Source of the DNA: Thiopseudomonas denitrificans
GTDB taxonomy: Bacteria; Pseudomonadota; Gammaproteobacteria; Pseudomonadales; Pseudomonadaceae
Length of the DNA: 64,000 bases
Assembly: GCF_002866065.1 (NCBI RefSeq)
Contig: NZ_LNJZ01000007.1
Location: forward strand, 288,388-352,387
Reading direction: 5' to 3'
The stretch's first letter is position 1. Every line of letters begins with the position of its first letter. The notes under the pieces were generated by a model. That model saw only the letters and a program-made list of their open reading frames with translations, had not been told where the DNA came from and did not search any database. Positions 42,949-52,237 of this stretch are shown here, piece after piece. The position numbers and the translations under genes were made by a program.

Positions 42949-45900
42949 ATGGTTATCTCTTTCGGTATTCTGACCTTTGTTGCCGTGGCCTACATGGCAA
43001 TCCTGTTTGCCATTGCCTTTTATGGAGACCGGCGCACCAAACCGCTCCACCCCAGGCTGCGCGTTGCGGTATACAGCTTTTCGCTGGCGGTATACTGCAG
43101 CAGCTGGACCTTTTTCGGCTCGGTCGGCCAGGCCGCCGGGCAGCTGTGGTCGTTCCTGCCGATCTATTTGGGGCCGATCCTGCTATTGATGTTCGCGCCC
43201 TGGGTGATCAAGAAAATGGTCATCATCAGCAAGCAGGAAAACATCACCTCGATTGCCGACTTCATTGCCGCCCGTTACGGCAAATCACAAAAACTGGCGG
43301 TATTCATCACCCTGATCTGCCTGGTCGGCATCCTGCCCTACCTCGCCCTGCAACTGAAGGGCATCGTGCTCGGCGTCAATCTGCTCACTCTCGACTCGAC
43401 CCACAGCGGCGAGCAGCAAGGCCAGGACATCGCCTTGTTCGTCACCGTGGGGCTGGCCCTGTTCACCATCCTGTTCGGCACCCGCAACCTGGACGTGACC
43501 GAGCACCACCGCGGCCTGATGTTTGCCATTGCCTTCGAGTCCCTGATCAAGCTGATGGCCTTCATTGCCGTCGGCCTGTTTGTGCTGTACGGCATGTATG
43601 GCGGGCCCGTCGACCTGTGGCAAACGGCCAAGGCCGCCCCCGAGCTGGAAGAGTTCTGGGCAACCCGCATCAACTGGCCGCACATGCTGGTGCAAACCTG
43701 CGTGGCGATGATGGCGGTCTACACCCTGCCCCGGCAGTTTCACGTCACCGTGGTTGAAAACAACGTCACCGCCGACCTCAAGTTCGCCCGCTGGATCTTC
43801 CCCCTCTATCTGCTGATTGTCGCCGCATTCATTGTCCCCCTGGCGCTGGCCGGCCAGCTGCGCCTGCCTTCCGGCGTGACGCCGGATTCCTTCGTGATCA
43901 GCCTGCCGCTGGCCGAAGGCTACCCGCTACTGGCGATACTGGCTTTCATCGGCGGTGCGTCGGCGGCCACCGGCATGGTGATTGTCGGCGTGGTGACCCT
44001 GTCAGTGATGATCTCCAACCATATCCTGCTGCCGCTGCTGTTGCAGGCGCGCACCACCGACCGGCCGTTCGAGGCGTTCCGTTACTGGATGCTGACGGCG
44101 CGCCGGCTGAGCATCATCGTCATCCTGCTGCTGGCCTATGTCAGTTACCGCCTGCTCAATGCCAACGCCAGTCTGGCCACCATCGGCCAGGTGGCTTTTG
44201 CCGCGCTGACCCAGATGGCACCAGCAATGATCGGCGCCCTGATCTGGAAAAAGGCCAACCGCCAGGGCGTGTTCGCCGGTTTGATCACCGGCTCCCTGCT
44301 CTGGGCCTACACCCTGGTGCTGCCACTGATTGCCAGCAGTTTCGGTGCCGACCCGGAAGGCATTCCCGGCCTGCAGTGGCTGTATGCCGTCCCGCTCGGT
44401 TTCGAGGTGGACCCGCTGACACTGGGCGTGACACTGTCGCTAAGCGGCAACTTTATGGTGTTTGCCCTGGTGTCACTGTTTTCCCGCACGCGGGTTTCGG
44501 AGCACTGGCAAGCCAACCGTTTCATCAGCCTGCAGGTGGGCAACAAGGCGCCCCTGTCAGTCCAGGTCAGTGACCTGCTAACCCTGGCCGGCCGTTTTGT
44601 CGGCGAGGACCGCGCCCGCCACAGCTTCATCCGTTTCGCCTACACCCGCGGCATTGCCTTCAATCTGACCGAGACCGCCAGCAGCGACTGGATTGCCCAC
44701 ACCGAACGCCTGCTGACCGGCGTACTCGGGGCGTCTTCCACCCGAGTGGTGGTTCGCGCCGCGATCGAGGGGCGTGAAATGCACGTCGAAGACGTGGTGC
44801 GCATTGTCGGCGAAGCCTCCGAAGCCTTGCAGTTCAACCGGACCCTGCTGCAGGGTGCCATCGAAAACCTGACCCAGGGCATCAGTGTGGTTGACCGCTC
44901 GTTGCAACTGGTGGCCTGGAACACCCGTTACCTGCAGCTATTCGACTACCCGGAGGGCCTGATCCAGGTCGGCCGGCCGATTGGCGACATCATCCGTCAC
45001 AACGCGGAAAAGGGGCTGTGCGGCCCCGGCGAGGTGGAATCGCACGTCAGCAAGCGCCTGTACTGGATGCGCCAGGGCACGGCACACACCTCCGAGCGCC
45101 TGTTTCCCAATGGCAAGGTCATCGAGCTGATCGGCAACCCGATGCCCGGCGGCGGTTTCGTCATGAGCTTCACCGACATCACCGCGTTCCGCAAAGCGGA
45201 GCAGGCTTTGAAAGAAGCCAACGAGGGGCTGGAGCAACGGGTCAGCGAACGGACTCACGAGCTGTCACAACTGAACCAGGAGCTGACCAGCGCCAAGCGC
45301 GTTGCCGAGGACGCCAACGCCTCGAAAACCCGGTTTCTGGCTGCCGTCAGCCACGACCTGATGCAACCGCTGAATGCCGCGCGCCTGTTCTCCGCCGCTC
45401 TGTCACATCAGGAAAGCCTGCCGGAGGAGGCACAGGAGCTGGTGCGCAACCTGGATAGTTCGTTACGCTCTGCCGAAGACCTGATCAGCGACCTGCTCGA
45501 CATGTCCCGCCTTGAGGGCGGCAGCGTCACCCCCAACCCGCAACCCTTTGCGTTGCGCCCCTGGCTGGAAGCGCTGGGTGCCGAATTTACCGTGCTGGCA
45601 GAACAGCAGGGCATCGAGTTTCGCCTGTTTGCGCCCGACATTCGGGTCAACAGCGATGCCCGCCTGCTGCGCCGCATCGTGCAGAACTTCCTGACCAATG
45701 CGTTCCGCTACGCCAAAGGCAAGGTGTTGCTCGGCGTGCGCCGCCAGGGCCACCATGTCCGCCTGGAAGTATGGGACTGCGGCCCCGGCATTCCCGAAGA
45801 CAAGCTGAACTTCATCTTTGAGGAGTTCAAGCGCCTGGACAGCCACCAGACCCGGGAAGAGAAAGGCCTCGGCCTTGGCCTGGCCATTGCCGACGGCCTG

Positions 45901-46416
45901 TGCAAACTGCTGGCCCACCCGATCCGGGTGCAGTCACGCCTGGGCAGGGGCAGTGTCTTCAGCGTTACCGTTCCCCTGTATCAGGGGCAGCTGCAGCCCG
46001 TTGCCAGCACGCCGCTCCAGGCCCACTCGACCCGGCCTCTGCAGGACGTGGCGGTACTCTGCATCGACAATGAAGAGAGCATTCTGAGCGGCATGCGCAG
46101 CCTGCTCAGCCGCTGGGGCTGCGATGTGCGGGTGGCACGCAATACTGGCGACTGCGAGGAACTGCTGGCCAACGACGGTTTTGTGCCCCAGATTATCCTG
46201 ATCGATTACCACCTGGATAATGGCCAGACCGGGATCAATGTCATGCGCTGGCTGCGAGAAAGCCTGAAAAACCCGCATCTGCCCGGCATTGTCATCAGCG
46301 CTGATGCGCGCCCGGAGTTACCCGTACAGGTGCATAACGAAAAACTCGGTTTTCTGCCCAAACCGGTCAAGCCGGCGGCCTTGCGGGCGCTGATGAACAA
46401 ACTCTGCGAAGGCTAG
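42949..46416 (+). CDS. Hybrid histidine kinase with sodium/solute symporter-like sensor domain
   Basis: Very large sensor of 1155 residues. Residues 1-480 form about 13 transmembrane helices of the SSS (sodium:solute symporter) fold, as in CbrA and PutP. A linker and PAS-like domain follow (about 620-760), then HisKA with phosphorylatable H802 (LAAVSHDLMQPLNAARLF), HATPase (NFLTNAFRYAKG, DCGPGIPEDKLNFIFEEF, GLGLGLAIADGLC) and a C-terminal receiver with phosphoacceptor D1086 (IILIDYHLDNGQTG). The architecture matches Pseudomonas ErcS-prime/PA3271-like kinases. The ATG at 42949 gives MVISFGILTFVAVAYMAI. No response regulator is adjacent, so its partner must lie elsewhere. Confidence 0.88.
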   Translation: MVISFGILTFVAVAYMAILFAIAFYGDRRTKPLHPRLRVAVYSFSLAVYCSSWTFFGSVGQAAGQLWSFLPIYLGPILLLMFAPWVIKKMVIISKQENITSIADFIAARYGKSQKLAVFITLICLVGILPYLALQLKGIVLGVNLLTLDSTHSGEQQGQDIALFVTVGLALFTILFGTRNLDVTEHHRGLMFAIAFESLIKLMAFIAVGLFVLYGMYGGPVDLWQTAKAAPELEEFWATRINWPHMLVQTCVAMMAVYTLPRQFHVTVVENNVTADLKFARWIFPLYLLIVAAFIVPLALAGQLRLPSGVTPDSFVISLPLAEGYPLLAILAFIGGASAATGMVIVGVVTLSVMISNHILLPLLLQARTTDRPFEAFRYWMLTARRLSIIVILLLAYVSYRLLNANASLATIGQVAFAALTQMAPAMIGALIWKKANRQGVFAGLITGSLLWAYTLVLPLIASSFGADPEGIPGLQWLYAVPLGFEVDPLTLGVTLSLSGNFMVFALVSLFSRTRVSEHWQANRFISLQVGNKAPLSVQVSDLLTLAGRFVGEDRARHSFIRFAYTRGIAFNLTETASSDWIAHTERLLTGVLGASSTRVVVRAAIEGREMHVEDVVRIVGEASEALQFNRTLLQGAIENLTQGISVVDRSLQLVAWNTRYLQLFDYPEGLIQVGRPIGDIIRHNAEKGLCGPGEVESHVSKRLYWMRQGTAHTSERLFPNGKVIELIGNPMPGGGFVMSFTDITAFRKAEQALKEANEGLEQRVSERTHELSQLNQELTSAKRVAEDANASKTRFLAAVSHDLMQPLNAARLFSAALSHQESLPEEAQELVRNLDSSLRSAEDLISDLLDMSRLEGGSVTPNPQPFALRPWLEALGAEFTVLAEQQGIEFRLFAPDIRVNSDARLLRRIVQNFLTNAFRYAKGKVLLGVRRQGHHVRLEVWDCGPGIPEDKLNFIFEEFKRLDSHQTREEKGLGLGLAIADGLCKLLAHPIRVQSRLGRGSVFSVTVPLYQGQLQPVASTPLQAHSTRPLQDVAVLCIDNEESILSGMRSLLSRWGCDVRVARNTGDCEELLANDGFVPQIILIDYHLDNGQTGINVMRWLRESLKNPHLPGIVISADARPELPVQVHNEKLGFLPKPVKPAALRALMNKLCEG

Positions 46417-46433
46417 TGGCCTGTACGGCAGAC

Positions 46434-46458
46434 AAAAAAAGGGCGACCGGAGTCGCCC
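46434..46458 (-). terminator. Intrinsic terminator of ccoM
   Basis: On the minus strand GGGCGAC (46458-46452) and GTCGCCC (46447-46441) form a stem with a 4-nt loop, followed by seven T residues (46440-46434). It lies 32 nt after the ccoM stop. In the other direction it also faces the end of the kinase gene. Confidence 0.9.
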
Positions 46459-46490
46459 AAATAGCCTTGCATGCACTGCATGTCAAAAAA

Positions 46491-46601
46491 TCAGGATTTG
46501 CGCTCCTCGGCTTTTTTGACGAAAAAATACAACCCGATGAAAAACGAAATCATCAATGCCACTGTGCCCACTCCGGCAAAGACCACTACATCCATAAACA
46601 T
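46491..46601 (-). CDS. ccoM: CcoM, small subunit of cbb3-type cytochrome c oxidase
   Basis: A 36-codon gene encoding one hydrophobic helix: MFMDVVVFAGVGTVALMI continuing SFFIGLYFFVKKAEERKS. It closely resembles the single-helix CcoM subunit found in the Pseudomonas stutzeri cbb3 oxidase structure (MFLDNVVFAGV start, basic C-terminus), which stabilises the complex in the inner membrane. The gene stands alone, with a perfect Anr/FNR palindrome upstream and its own strong terminator, as expected for a low-oxygen oxidase part encoded away from ccoNOP. GGAG precedes the ATG by about 6 nt. Confidence 0.88.
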   Translation of the reverse strand: MFMDVVVFAGVGTVALMISFFIGLYFFVKKAEERKS

Positions 46602-46663
46602 GACAATTCTCCAGCCCGTAATAAAACCTTAATCAACACTAATGCAGTTCGGAGCGGCACTCA

Positions 46664-46677
46664 TTGATCAAGGTCAA
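46664..46677 (-). promoter_or_regulatory. Anr/FNR box of ccoM
   Basis: TTGATCAAGGTCAA is a perfect match to the Anr pattern TTGAT-N4-GTCAA. Its centre at 46670.5, placed at -41.5, predicts a start near 46629, and the minus strand there has a -10-like TAGTGT at 46641-46636. The leader to the ccoM ATG would be about 28 nt. Leftward control of ccoM is favoured because a cbb3 subunit is a known type of Anr target. Confidence 0.75.
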
Positions 46678-46733
46678 CAGTGCTCCCGATTTGTATCAAC
46701 CGGTGATACGCAGGCCATCCGGAAGCGACACTG

Positions 46734-47006
46734 TCAAACCCTGAGGTTGACCAGCAACCCTTTGCGGCTCATCGGCTTTTTCCCCGGCATGACGGGGTCT
46801 TCGAGCTGCTCCTCTTCTTCGCTGTCGTCTTCCTGCTGCTTGCGCCGGTACTGGTCCTGTCCGTCCGGCTGCTTGTCTTCCAGCCGGACCTGGCTATTGG
46901 CTTCGCTTTCACTGGCCGGCGTGACCGGCTGGATATCAGAGCGGGGCTTGACCGGGTCCTGCTGGACCGTTACCGGCACCAGCCCCTGGGGAATCGGGGG
47001 CAACAT
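46734..47006 (-). CDS. Small hydrophilic protein, highly charged
   Basis: Protein of 90 residues, no known domain. The ATG at 47006 has a strong GGAGG 7 nt upstream; the open frame to 47135 has no such site. The sequence begins MLPPIPQGLVPVTVQQDPVK and is mostly disordered-looking, with a run of acidic residues (DDSEEEEQLEDP near 58-69) and a basic tail (GKKPMSRKGLLVNLRV). It is divergent from rapA and lies upstream of the ccoM promoter on the same strand. The role is unknown. Confidence 0.65.
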   Translation of the reverse strand: MLPPIPQGLVPVTVQQDPVKPRSDIQPVTPASESEANSQVRLEDKQPDGQDQYRRKQQEDDSEEEEQLEDPVMPGKKPMSRKGLLVNLRV

Positions 47007-47301
47007 GTTGCACCTCCTGCTGGTAAGCATTGATGTTTCGCGCTGCTGCGCATGGCCGCAATCCCGACCGCACAATACGGGTATCCTGCTTTCAGGCCAG
47101 CAACAGCGGGCCCATCTGCTTGCCGGCCTGACCAATCAGACCCGAAACAGCGCATGACATTCCATCCGCAAGCAAATATCAATCCGTCTCTGGTTGTAAA
47201 GCGCAGGGCCGCAGCTGCAACTGTATCGGCACAGACCCGTGCGGGCTGTAGCCAAATCCGCTAGAATGGCGCGCTTTTCTTTACACCATGCGGAGATTTG
47301 A
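47007..47301 (+). promoter_or_regulatory. Upstream region of rapA
   Basis: This 295-nt divergent gap contains no supported gene. A -10-like TAGAAT at 47262-47267 sits about 35 nt before the rapA ATG, without a convincing -35. GGAG at 47291-47294 is the rapA ribosome-binding site. Confidence 0.35.
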
Positions 47302-50151
47302 ATGTCACAGCAGTATTTTCCCGGTCAGCGCTGGATCAGTGACAGCGAGGCGGAACTGGGTTTGGGTACCGTACTGACCTGCGACCAGCGCCTGCTCACC
47401 CTGCTCTATCCTGCCAGCGGGGAAACCCGCCAATACTCGTTGCGCAATGCGCCCCTGACCCGGGTCCGCTTCGTACCGGGCGACGAAATCAGCCATCACG
47501 ACGGCTGGAGCATGACCGTGCGCGAAGTCGAGGAACACGACGGACTGCTGACGTACCACGGCTTTGACCGCAACAACGAGGACTGTAGCCTGCCGGAAAC
47601 CGGGCTGTCCAACTTCATCCGCTTCCGCCTGGCCAGCGACCGCCTGCTGGCCGGCCAGGTTGATCCGCTCGACTGGTTCAGCCTGCGTTACAGCAGCCTG
47701 CAACAGCGCAGCAAACAGCAACAAAGCGGGCTCTGGGGGCTGGGCGGGCCACGCATCGCGCCGATTGCCCACCAGCTGCACATCGGCCGCGAAGTGGCCG
47801 ACCGCATGGCTCCCCGGGTGCTGCTGGCAGACGAAGTCGGCCTGGGCAAGACCATCGAAGCCGGCCTGGTCATTCACCGTCAACTGTTGACCGGACGTGC
47901 CAGCCGCATCCTGCTGATCGTACCGGAAAGCCTGGTCCATCAGTGGCTGGTCGAGCTGCTGCGCCGCTTCAACCTGCAGGCCAGCATTTATGACTATGAA
48001 GTATTTCGCGCCAGCGATGCCGACAACCCGTTTGAAGACGCACAGATCGCCCTGATGTCGCTGGACTGGATCCGTGATGACGAGCAGGCCAGAAACGCCC
48101 TGCTCGCTGCCCAGTGGGACATTCTGGTGGTCGATGAAGCACACCACCTGGAGTGGTCGCCGGAGCAGGCCAGCCCGTCCTATGCGCTGGTGGAACGACT
48201 GGCACAACAGATTTCCGGCGTTTTGCTGCTGACCGCCACTCCGGAGCAGCTCGGGCTGGAAAGCCACTTTGCCCGTTTGCGCCTGCTCGATCCGCACCGC
48301 TTTCATGATCTGGCCGCCTTCCGTGAAGAAAGCCGGCATTTCCATACGATAGCCGACGCCGCCGGCGAGCTGCTGGAGGATCACAACCTGTCGGCAGAGC
48401 ACAGCCAGCTGCTGGAACAGTTGCTGGACGGACAGCAAGACCTGATCCGGCAGGCCCGTCAGCCCGAAGCACGGGAGGCGCGGGAGCAGCTGGTACACAT
48501 GCTGGTTGACCGCCACGGCACCGGACGGCTGCTGTTTCGCAACACCCGGGCCGCCATGCAGGGCTTTCCCGGCCGGCTGTTGCATCCGGCACCACTGCTG
48601 CCACCCGCAGAGTACCTGCCCGGCGGCAGCGGCCTGAAAAGCCGCCTCTACCCCGAGCTGTATTATCAGTCCCGCCTGCCCGAGGACAGCGAACAGCGCT
48701 GGTGGCAGTTTGACCCGCGTGTGGACTGGCTGCTCGAAACCCTGAAAAGCCTCAAGGGCAAAAAAGTCCTGGTCATCTGCGCCAGCGCCTATACCGCGCT
48801 GGATCTGGACGAGGCCCTGCGCGTGCGCAGCGGCATTCCCGCCACGACCTTCCACGAAGGCATGACCATCATCGAGCGTGACCGGGCCGCAGCCTGGTTC
48901 TCTGACGAAGAGTTCGGCGCCCAGGTGCTGATCTGTTCGGAAATCGGCAGTGAGGGCCGCAACTTCCAGTTCAGCCATCACCTGGTACTGTTTGACCTGC
49001 CATTGCACCCCGACCTGCTGGAACAGCGCATTGGCCGGCTCGACCGTATCGGCCAGGAGCACGACATCAACATCCACGTGCCCTACTTCAGCGGCGGCAG
49101 CCAGCAGCGCATGTTCGAGTGGTACCACCAGGGACATGACGCTTTCCTGAATACCAGCCCGACCGCGCAGGCGCTGGAGCAACAGTTTGCCGGGCAGCTG
49201 GAGACAGCCCTGCCCGCCGAGGGCGACGAGCCAGCCTGGCAAGAACTGCTGGAGCAGGCCCGCACCCTGCGGCTGCAACTGGCGGAAGAAATGCACAGGG
49301 GCCGTGACCGCCTGCTGGAAATCAACTCCGGTGGCAGCGGTCGTGGCGAGCAGCTGGCGGCGCAGATCATCCGCCAGGAAAAAAGCTTCGACCTGCCCAT
49401 CTATATGGAACAGCTGTTTGATGCCTTTGGCATACACAGCGAAGACCACTCGGACAACGCCTTCATCCTGCGCCCCGGTGAAAAAATGCTGGATGCAAGT
49501 TTCCCGCTGGGCAGCGACGAGGCGGTCACCATCACCTACGACCGTGACCTGGCTCTCAGCCGTGAAGACATGCAATTCATCACCTGGGAACACCCGATGG
49601 TGCAAGGCGGCATGGATCTGGTACTGTCCGGCTCGATGGGCAACAGCGCCGTGGCCCTGCTGAAAAACAAGGCGGTCAAGCCCGGCACCGTGCTGGTCGA
49701 GCTGCTCTATGTCAGCGAGGCGATTGCTCCCCGCCACTTGCAGCTGGGCCGTTACATGCCGCCCACCATCATCCGCTGCCTGCTGGACCAGCAGGGTCGC
49801 AACCTGGCCGACAAGGTCAGCTTCGAGACGCTCAACAGCCAGCTGGAAAGCGTGCCCCGCGCCAGTGCCGCCAAATTTGCCCGCAGCCAGCGTGACGATC
49901 TGGCCAGTCTGGTGAAAAAAGCCGACGCACTGGTACAGCCCCGTCACCAGGAGCTGGCACAGCAGGCCCACGCCGCCTTTGAACAGGCCCTCAATGCCGA
50001 AATCGGACGTCTGGTCGCCTTGCAGCAGATCAACCCCAGCGTACGTGATGAAGAGATCAACCTGCTGCGTCGCCAGCTGGAGGAAGGCAGCGAGCTGCTG
50101 GGCAAGGCCACGGTACGACTGGAAGCCATTCGTGTGCTGGTAGCCGGCTGA
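47302..50151 (+). CDS. rapA: RNA polymerase-associated ATPase RapA
   Basis: Swi2/Snf2-type translocase that binds RNA polymerase and helps recycle it after transcription. The 949 residues contain tandem Tudor-like N-terminal domains (1-110, [18 protein letters not shown]), motif [20 protein letters not shown] (about 174-192), the DEAH box [10 protein letters not shown] (about 275-284), helicase C motifs ([19 protein letters not shown] and [13 protein letters not shown]) and the RapA C-terminal domain (about 600-949). The size and synteny-free position are ordinary. Confidence 0.95.
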   Translation: MSQQYFPGQRWISDSEAELGLGTVLTCDQRLLTLLYPASGETRQYSLRNAPLTRVRFVPGDEISHHDGWSMTVREVEEHDGLLTYHGFDRNNEDCSLPETGLSNFIRFRLASDRLLAGQVDPLDWFSLRYSSLQQRSKQQQSGLWGLGGPRIAPIAHQLHIGREVADRMAPRVLLADEVGLGKTIEAGLVIHRQLLTGRASRILLIVPESLVHQWLVELLRRFNLQASIYDYEVFRASDADNPFEDAQIALMSLDWIRDDEQARNALLAAQWDILVVDEAHHLEWSPEQASPSYALVERLAQQISGVLLLTATPEQLGLESHFARLRLLDPHRFHDLAAFREESRHFHTIADAAGELLEDHNLSAEHSQLLEQLLDGQQDLIRQARQPEAREAREQLVHMLVDRHGTGRLLFRNTRAAMQGFPGRLLHPAPLLPPAEYLPGGSGLKSRLYPELYYQSRLPEDSEQRWWQFDPRVDWLLETLKSLKGKKVLVICASAYTALDLDEALRVRSGIPATTFHEGMTIIERDRAAAWFSDEEFGAQVLICSEIGSEGRNFQFSHHLVLFDLPLHPDLLEQRIGRLDRIGQEHDINIHVPYFSGGSQQRMFEWYHQGHDAFLNTSPTAQALEQQFAGQLETALPAEGDEPAWQELLEQARTLRLQLAEEMHRGRDRLLEINSGGSGRGEQLAAQIIRQEKSFDLPIYMEQLFDAFGIHSEDHSDNAFILRPGEKMLDASFPLGSDEAVTITYDRDLALSREDMQFITWEHPMVQGGMDLVLSGSMGNSAVALLKNKAVKPGTVLVELLYVSEAIAPRHLQLGRYMPPTIIRCLLDQQGRNLADKVSFETLNSQLESVPRASAAKFARSQRDDLASLVKKADALVQPRHQELAQQAHAAFEQALNAEIGRLVALQQINPSVRDEEINLLRRQLEEGSELLGKATVRLEAIRVLVAG

Positions 50152-50237
50152 CGGCCATGCCCGCCGCCGGCTTCAGCCGCCGGATGCCGCTGCAGGCAGC
50201 CGGCTGCGGCATCCTTTTCCTGCTTCCGGAGGCCCTC

Positions 50238-50930
50238 GTGGACAGTTTTCAGCTACAGGTGATTGGCGAGGTACGTTCCTGCTTCAAAGAAAAATTCGCC
50301 ATTCCACGCCAGCCGGCACTGGCACCGGCGGCTCGCGGCATCATCGAGCTGCGCCCGCCCTACAACCAGCCGCACGCACTGGCCGGACTGGAGCAGGTCA
50401 GCCATGTCTGGGTGATTTTTCTCTTTCATCAGGCCCTCGACCAGCAGCACCGGTTGCAGGTGCGCCCGCCACGGCTTGGCGGCAATCAGCGCCTGGGCGT
50501 GTTTGCCAGCCGCGCCAGTCACCGGCCCAACAGCATCGGGCAGTCACTGGTCAGGCTTGAACGCATTGACGAAGAATGCCGGCTGCACATTTCCGGCATC
50601 GATCTGCTTGATGGCACGCCGGTGCTGGACATCAAACCCTACATTCCCTTTGTCGAGTCGGTACCTGATGCCTGGAACCGCATTGCCGAACAGCCGCCGG
50701 CACTGCTGCCTGTCGACTGGCAGCCTGCAGCTCTGGCGTCGGCGCGGGAGCATGCCCGGCGCTTGCAGGAACCCCTGGTGGAGCTGATCGAGCAGTGTCT
50801 GGCGCAGGACCCGAAACCGGCCTACCAGCAGCCGGAACCTTCACGCCAGTATGGGGCGCGGCTGCATGATGTGAACGTGGTCTGGTGTTATCCGGAGGCT
50901 GGGCGGGTTTTGGTGCTTTTGGTAGAGTAA
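50238..50930 (+). CDS. trmO: tRNA (N6-threonylcarbamoyladenosine37) methyltransferase TrmO
   Basis: TsaA/TrmO family methyltransferase that methylates t6A37 in tRNA-Thr. It has 230 residues with IGEVRSCFKEKFAIPRQPAL (about 10-29), SHVWVIFLFHQ (about 55-65), ASRASHRPNSIGQSLVRLER (about 94-113) and VLDIKPYIPFVESV (about 131-144). The start is GTG at 50238 with GGAGG 5 nt before the start region; the open frame to 50157 overlaps nothing but lacks homology. It follows rapA by 86 nt. Confidence 0.9.
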   Translation: MDSFQLQVIGEVRSCFKEKFAIPRQPALAPAARGIIELRPPYNQPHALAGLEQVSHVWVIFLFHQALDQQHRLQVRPPRLGGNQRLGVFASRASHRPNSIGQSLVRLERIDEECRLHISGIDLLDGTPVLDIKPYIPFVESVPDAWNRIAEQPPALLPVDWQPAALASAREHARRLQEPLVELIEQCLAQDPKPAYQQPEPSRQYGARLHDVNVVWCYPEAGRVLVLLVE

Positions 50931-50977
50931 TTTTGTGCTTTTGGTGCGCTGAGGTGTTTGGTGTACTTGATTCGCCT

Positions 50978-51068
50978 GGTGAGGGCAAGACGCTCCGCAA
51001 AGCTCGCGTTGCCCGCGCTGTTAAAAGCAGCGCGAACAACAAGGCTTTGCTCCGGTCTCGCCCTCACC
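50978..51068. repeat. 91-nt imperfect palindrome
   Basis: The left arm (50978-51020) and right arm (51028-51068) are near-perfect inverted copies. Outer blocks GGTGAGGGC/GCCCTCACC, a middle pair GCAAAGC/GCTTTGC and an inner pair CGCGCTG/CAGCGCG match exactly, with small internal loops between them and a 7-nt apical loop TTAAAAG. It lies 47 nt after trmO in a gap with unusual base composition. It could be a structured RNA, a MITE-like element or an extended terminator. Confidence 0.8.
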
Positions 51069-51467
51069 TTTCAACACCATGCACGGTGGGAGGGATAGAG
51101 GTCCGGCTGCGCCGGACTGCTGACGCCCTTTTTGCTGATTGATTTGTGGTAACTTCAGAGTTGATAGATTTGGCTGCGCTGCTGCTTTGTTTGCCTGCTT
51201 TTTTTGCCTGTGCAAGTCCGCAACCACAGCATACAAATTGGCACTGTCTGAAGCTAACTCTGGCTGTACATAACCTGCTGCCCAGTATTGAGTAGGGTTC
51301 GCGGATTTATCAGGCAGTCGAAAGGCTCTCATTCTAGTAAGTAAAGGAGTTCCGCTCAAACTACAAATATTCAGCCAATCACAGCGACAGTAGCCCGGCG
51401 TAGCCGGGCCACCCTCCTTCCACCCGCACAGGGTGTATTGGGTGTGACGGGGTGTTGTGTCAGGCAT
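51021..51467 (-). CDS. Doubtful open reading frame between trmO and lolD
   Basis: A 148-codon frame from ATG 51467 (or 157 codons from 51494) with no recognised domain and no ribosome-binding site. It passes through three hairpins and its TAA stop lies exactly in the loop of the 91-nt palindrome, so the right arm would be coding. Cysteines are frequent (YCRCDWLNIC, CCSRCF). It may be a remnant of a mobile element or not a gene at all. Confidence 0.25.
   Translation of the reverse strand: MPDTTPRHTQYTLCGWKEGGPATPGYCRCDWLNICSLSGTPLLTRMRAFRLPDKSANPTQYWAAGYVQPELASDSANLYAVVADLHRQKKQANKAAAQPNLSTLKLPQINQQKGRQQSGAAGPLSLPPCMVLKGEGETGAKPCCSRCF
51101..51409. repeat. Two further hairpins in the trmO-lolD gap
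   Basis: GTCCGGC-TGC-GCCGGAC at 51101-51117 and GCCCGGC-GTA-GCCGGGC at 51393-51409 are perfect 7-bp stems with 3-nt loops, REP-like in shape. Together with the palindrome at 50978 they make the 620-nt gap (50931-51553) unusually rich in dyads. A TGCTTTTGGT direct repeat also occurs at the start of the gap near 50917-50945. Confidence 0.55.
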
Positions 51468-51553
51468 CAGCCGGCTGTGGCATTTTAAGGACACGGCCGA
51501 GCGTCAGCCTGATACAGCCCCACGGCACACCCCCGCACCGTATGTGCAAAAAA

Positions 51554-52237
51554 TCACTCTTCGACCAACCCACCATCCTGCAACCGCAACACCCTCTGCA
51601 TTTGCTGTGCCAGCTCGGGGTCGTGGGTCACCACCAGAAAACTGGTGCCCAGCGATTCGGACAACTCCAGCATCAGCGCCTGAATGCTCTGTGCCGTGGC
51701 CCGGTCCAGGTTGCCGGTCGGCTCGTCCAGCAGCACCAGCTCGGGACGGTTGACCAGAGCACGGGCAATCGCCACCCGCTGGCGCTCGCCACCGGACAGC
51801 TCGGCCGGCTTGTGCTCCAGCCGGTGGCCCAGCCCGACCCGTTCCAGCAGGGTTACGGCCCGCTCACGGGCTGCATCAATCGGGGTGGTGCCAATCAGCA
51901 ACGGCATGCAGACGTTTTCGATGGCTGTGAACTCGGGCAACAAGTGGTGAAACTGATAGACAAAACCCAGCGCACGGTTGCGCAGCAAGCCGCGTTTGCG
52001 CTCCGACAGTGCCGACAATTCCTCGCCGGCCAGCCAGACGCTGCCGCTGGTTGGCACATCCAGCCCGGCCAGCATGTGCAGCAGCGTGGTCTTGCCCGAG
52101 CCGGAGCTGCCGACAATGGCCATGCGCTCGCCAGCCCGCAGCTGCAGATCAATGTTTTTCAGCACCTCGACCTTCGCCGGGCCTTCCTGGTAGGTCTTGC
52201 CCAGCTGGCGACACTCAAGAACAATCGGCTTATTCAT
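51554..52237 (-). CDS. lolD: Lipoprotein-releasing ABC transporter ATPase LolD
   Basis: ABC ATPase of 227 residues that powers release of outer-membrane lipoproteins from the inner membrane. Walker A is [17 protein letters not shown] (about 40-56), the signature [15 protein letters not shown] (about 147-161), Walker [13 protein letters not shown] (about 168-179) and the H-loop VTHDPELA. The LolD-specific segment [16 protein letters not shown] (about 93-108) supports the assignment over FtsE or MacB. The ATG at 52237 overlaps the lolC stop by 8 nt. Confidence 0.93.
   Translation of the reverse strand: MNKPIVLECRQLGKTYQEGPAKVEVLKNIDLQLRAGERMAIVGSSGSGKTTLLHMLAGLDVPTSGSVWLAGEELSALSERKRGLLRNRALGFVYQFHHLLPEFTAIENVCMPLLIGTTPIDAARERAVTLLERVGLGHRLEHKPAELSGGERQRVAIARALVNRPELVLLDEPTGNLDRATAQSIQALMLELSESLGTSFLVVTHDPELAQQMQRVLRLQDGGLVEE

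Noticed and set aside
47305-49971. 888-codon minus-strand frame opposite rapA
   Set aside because: It is long only because of codon bias in rapA; no recognisable domain and no ribosome-binding site.
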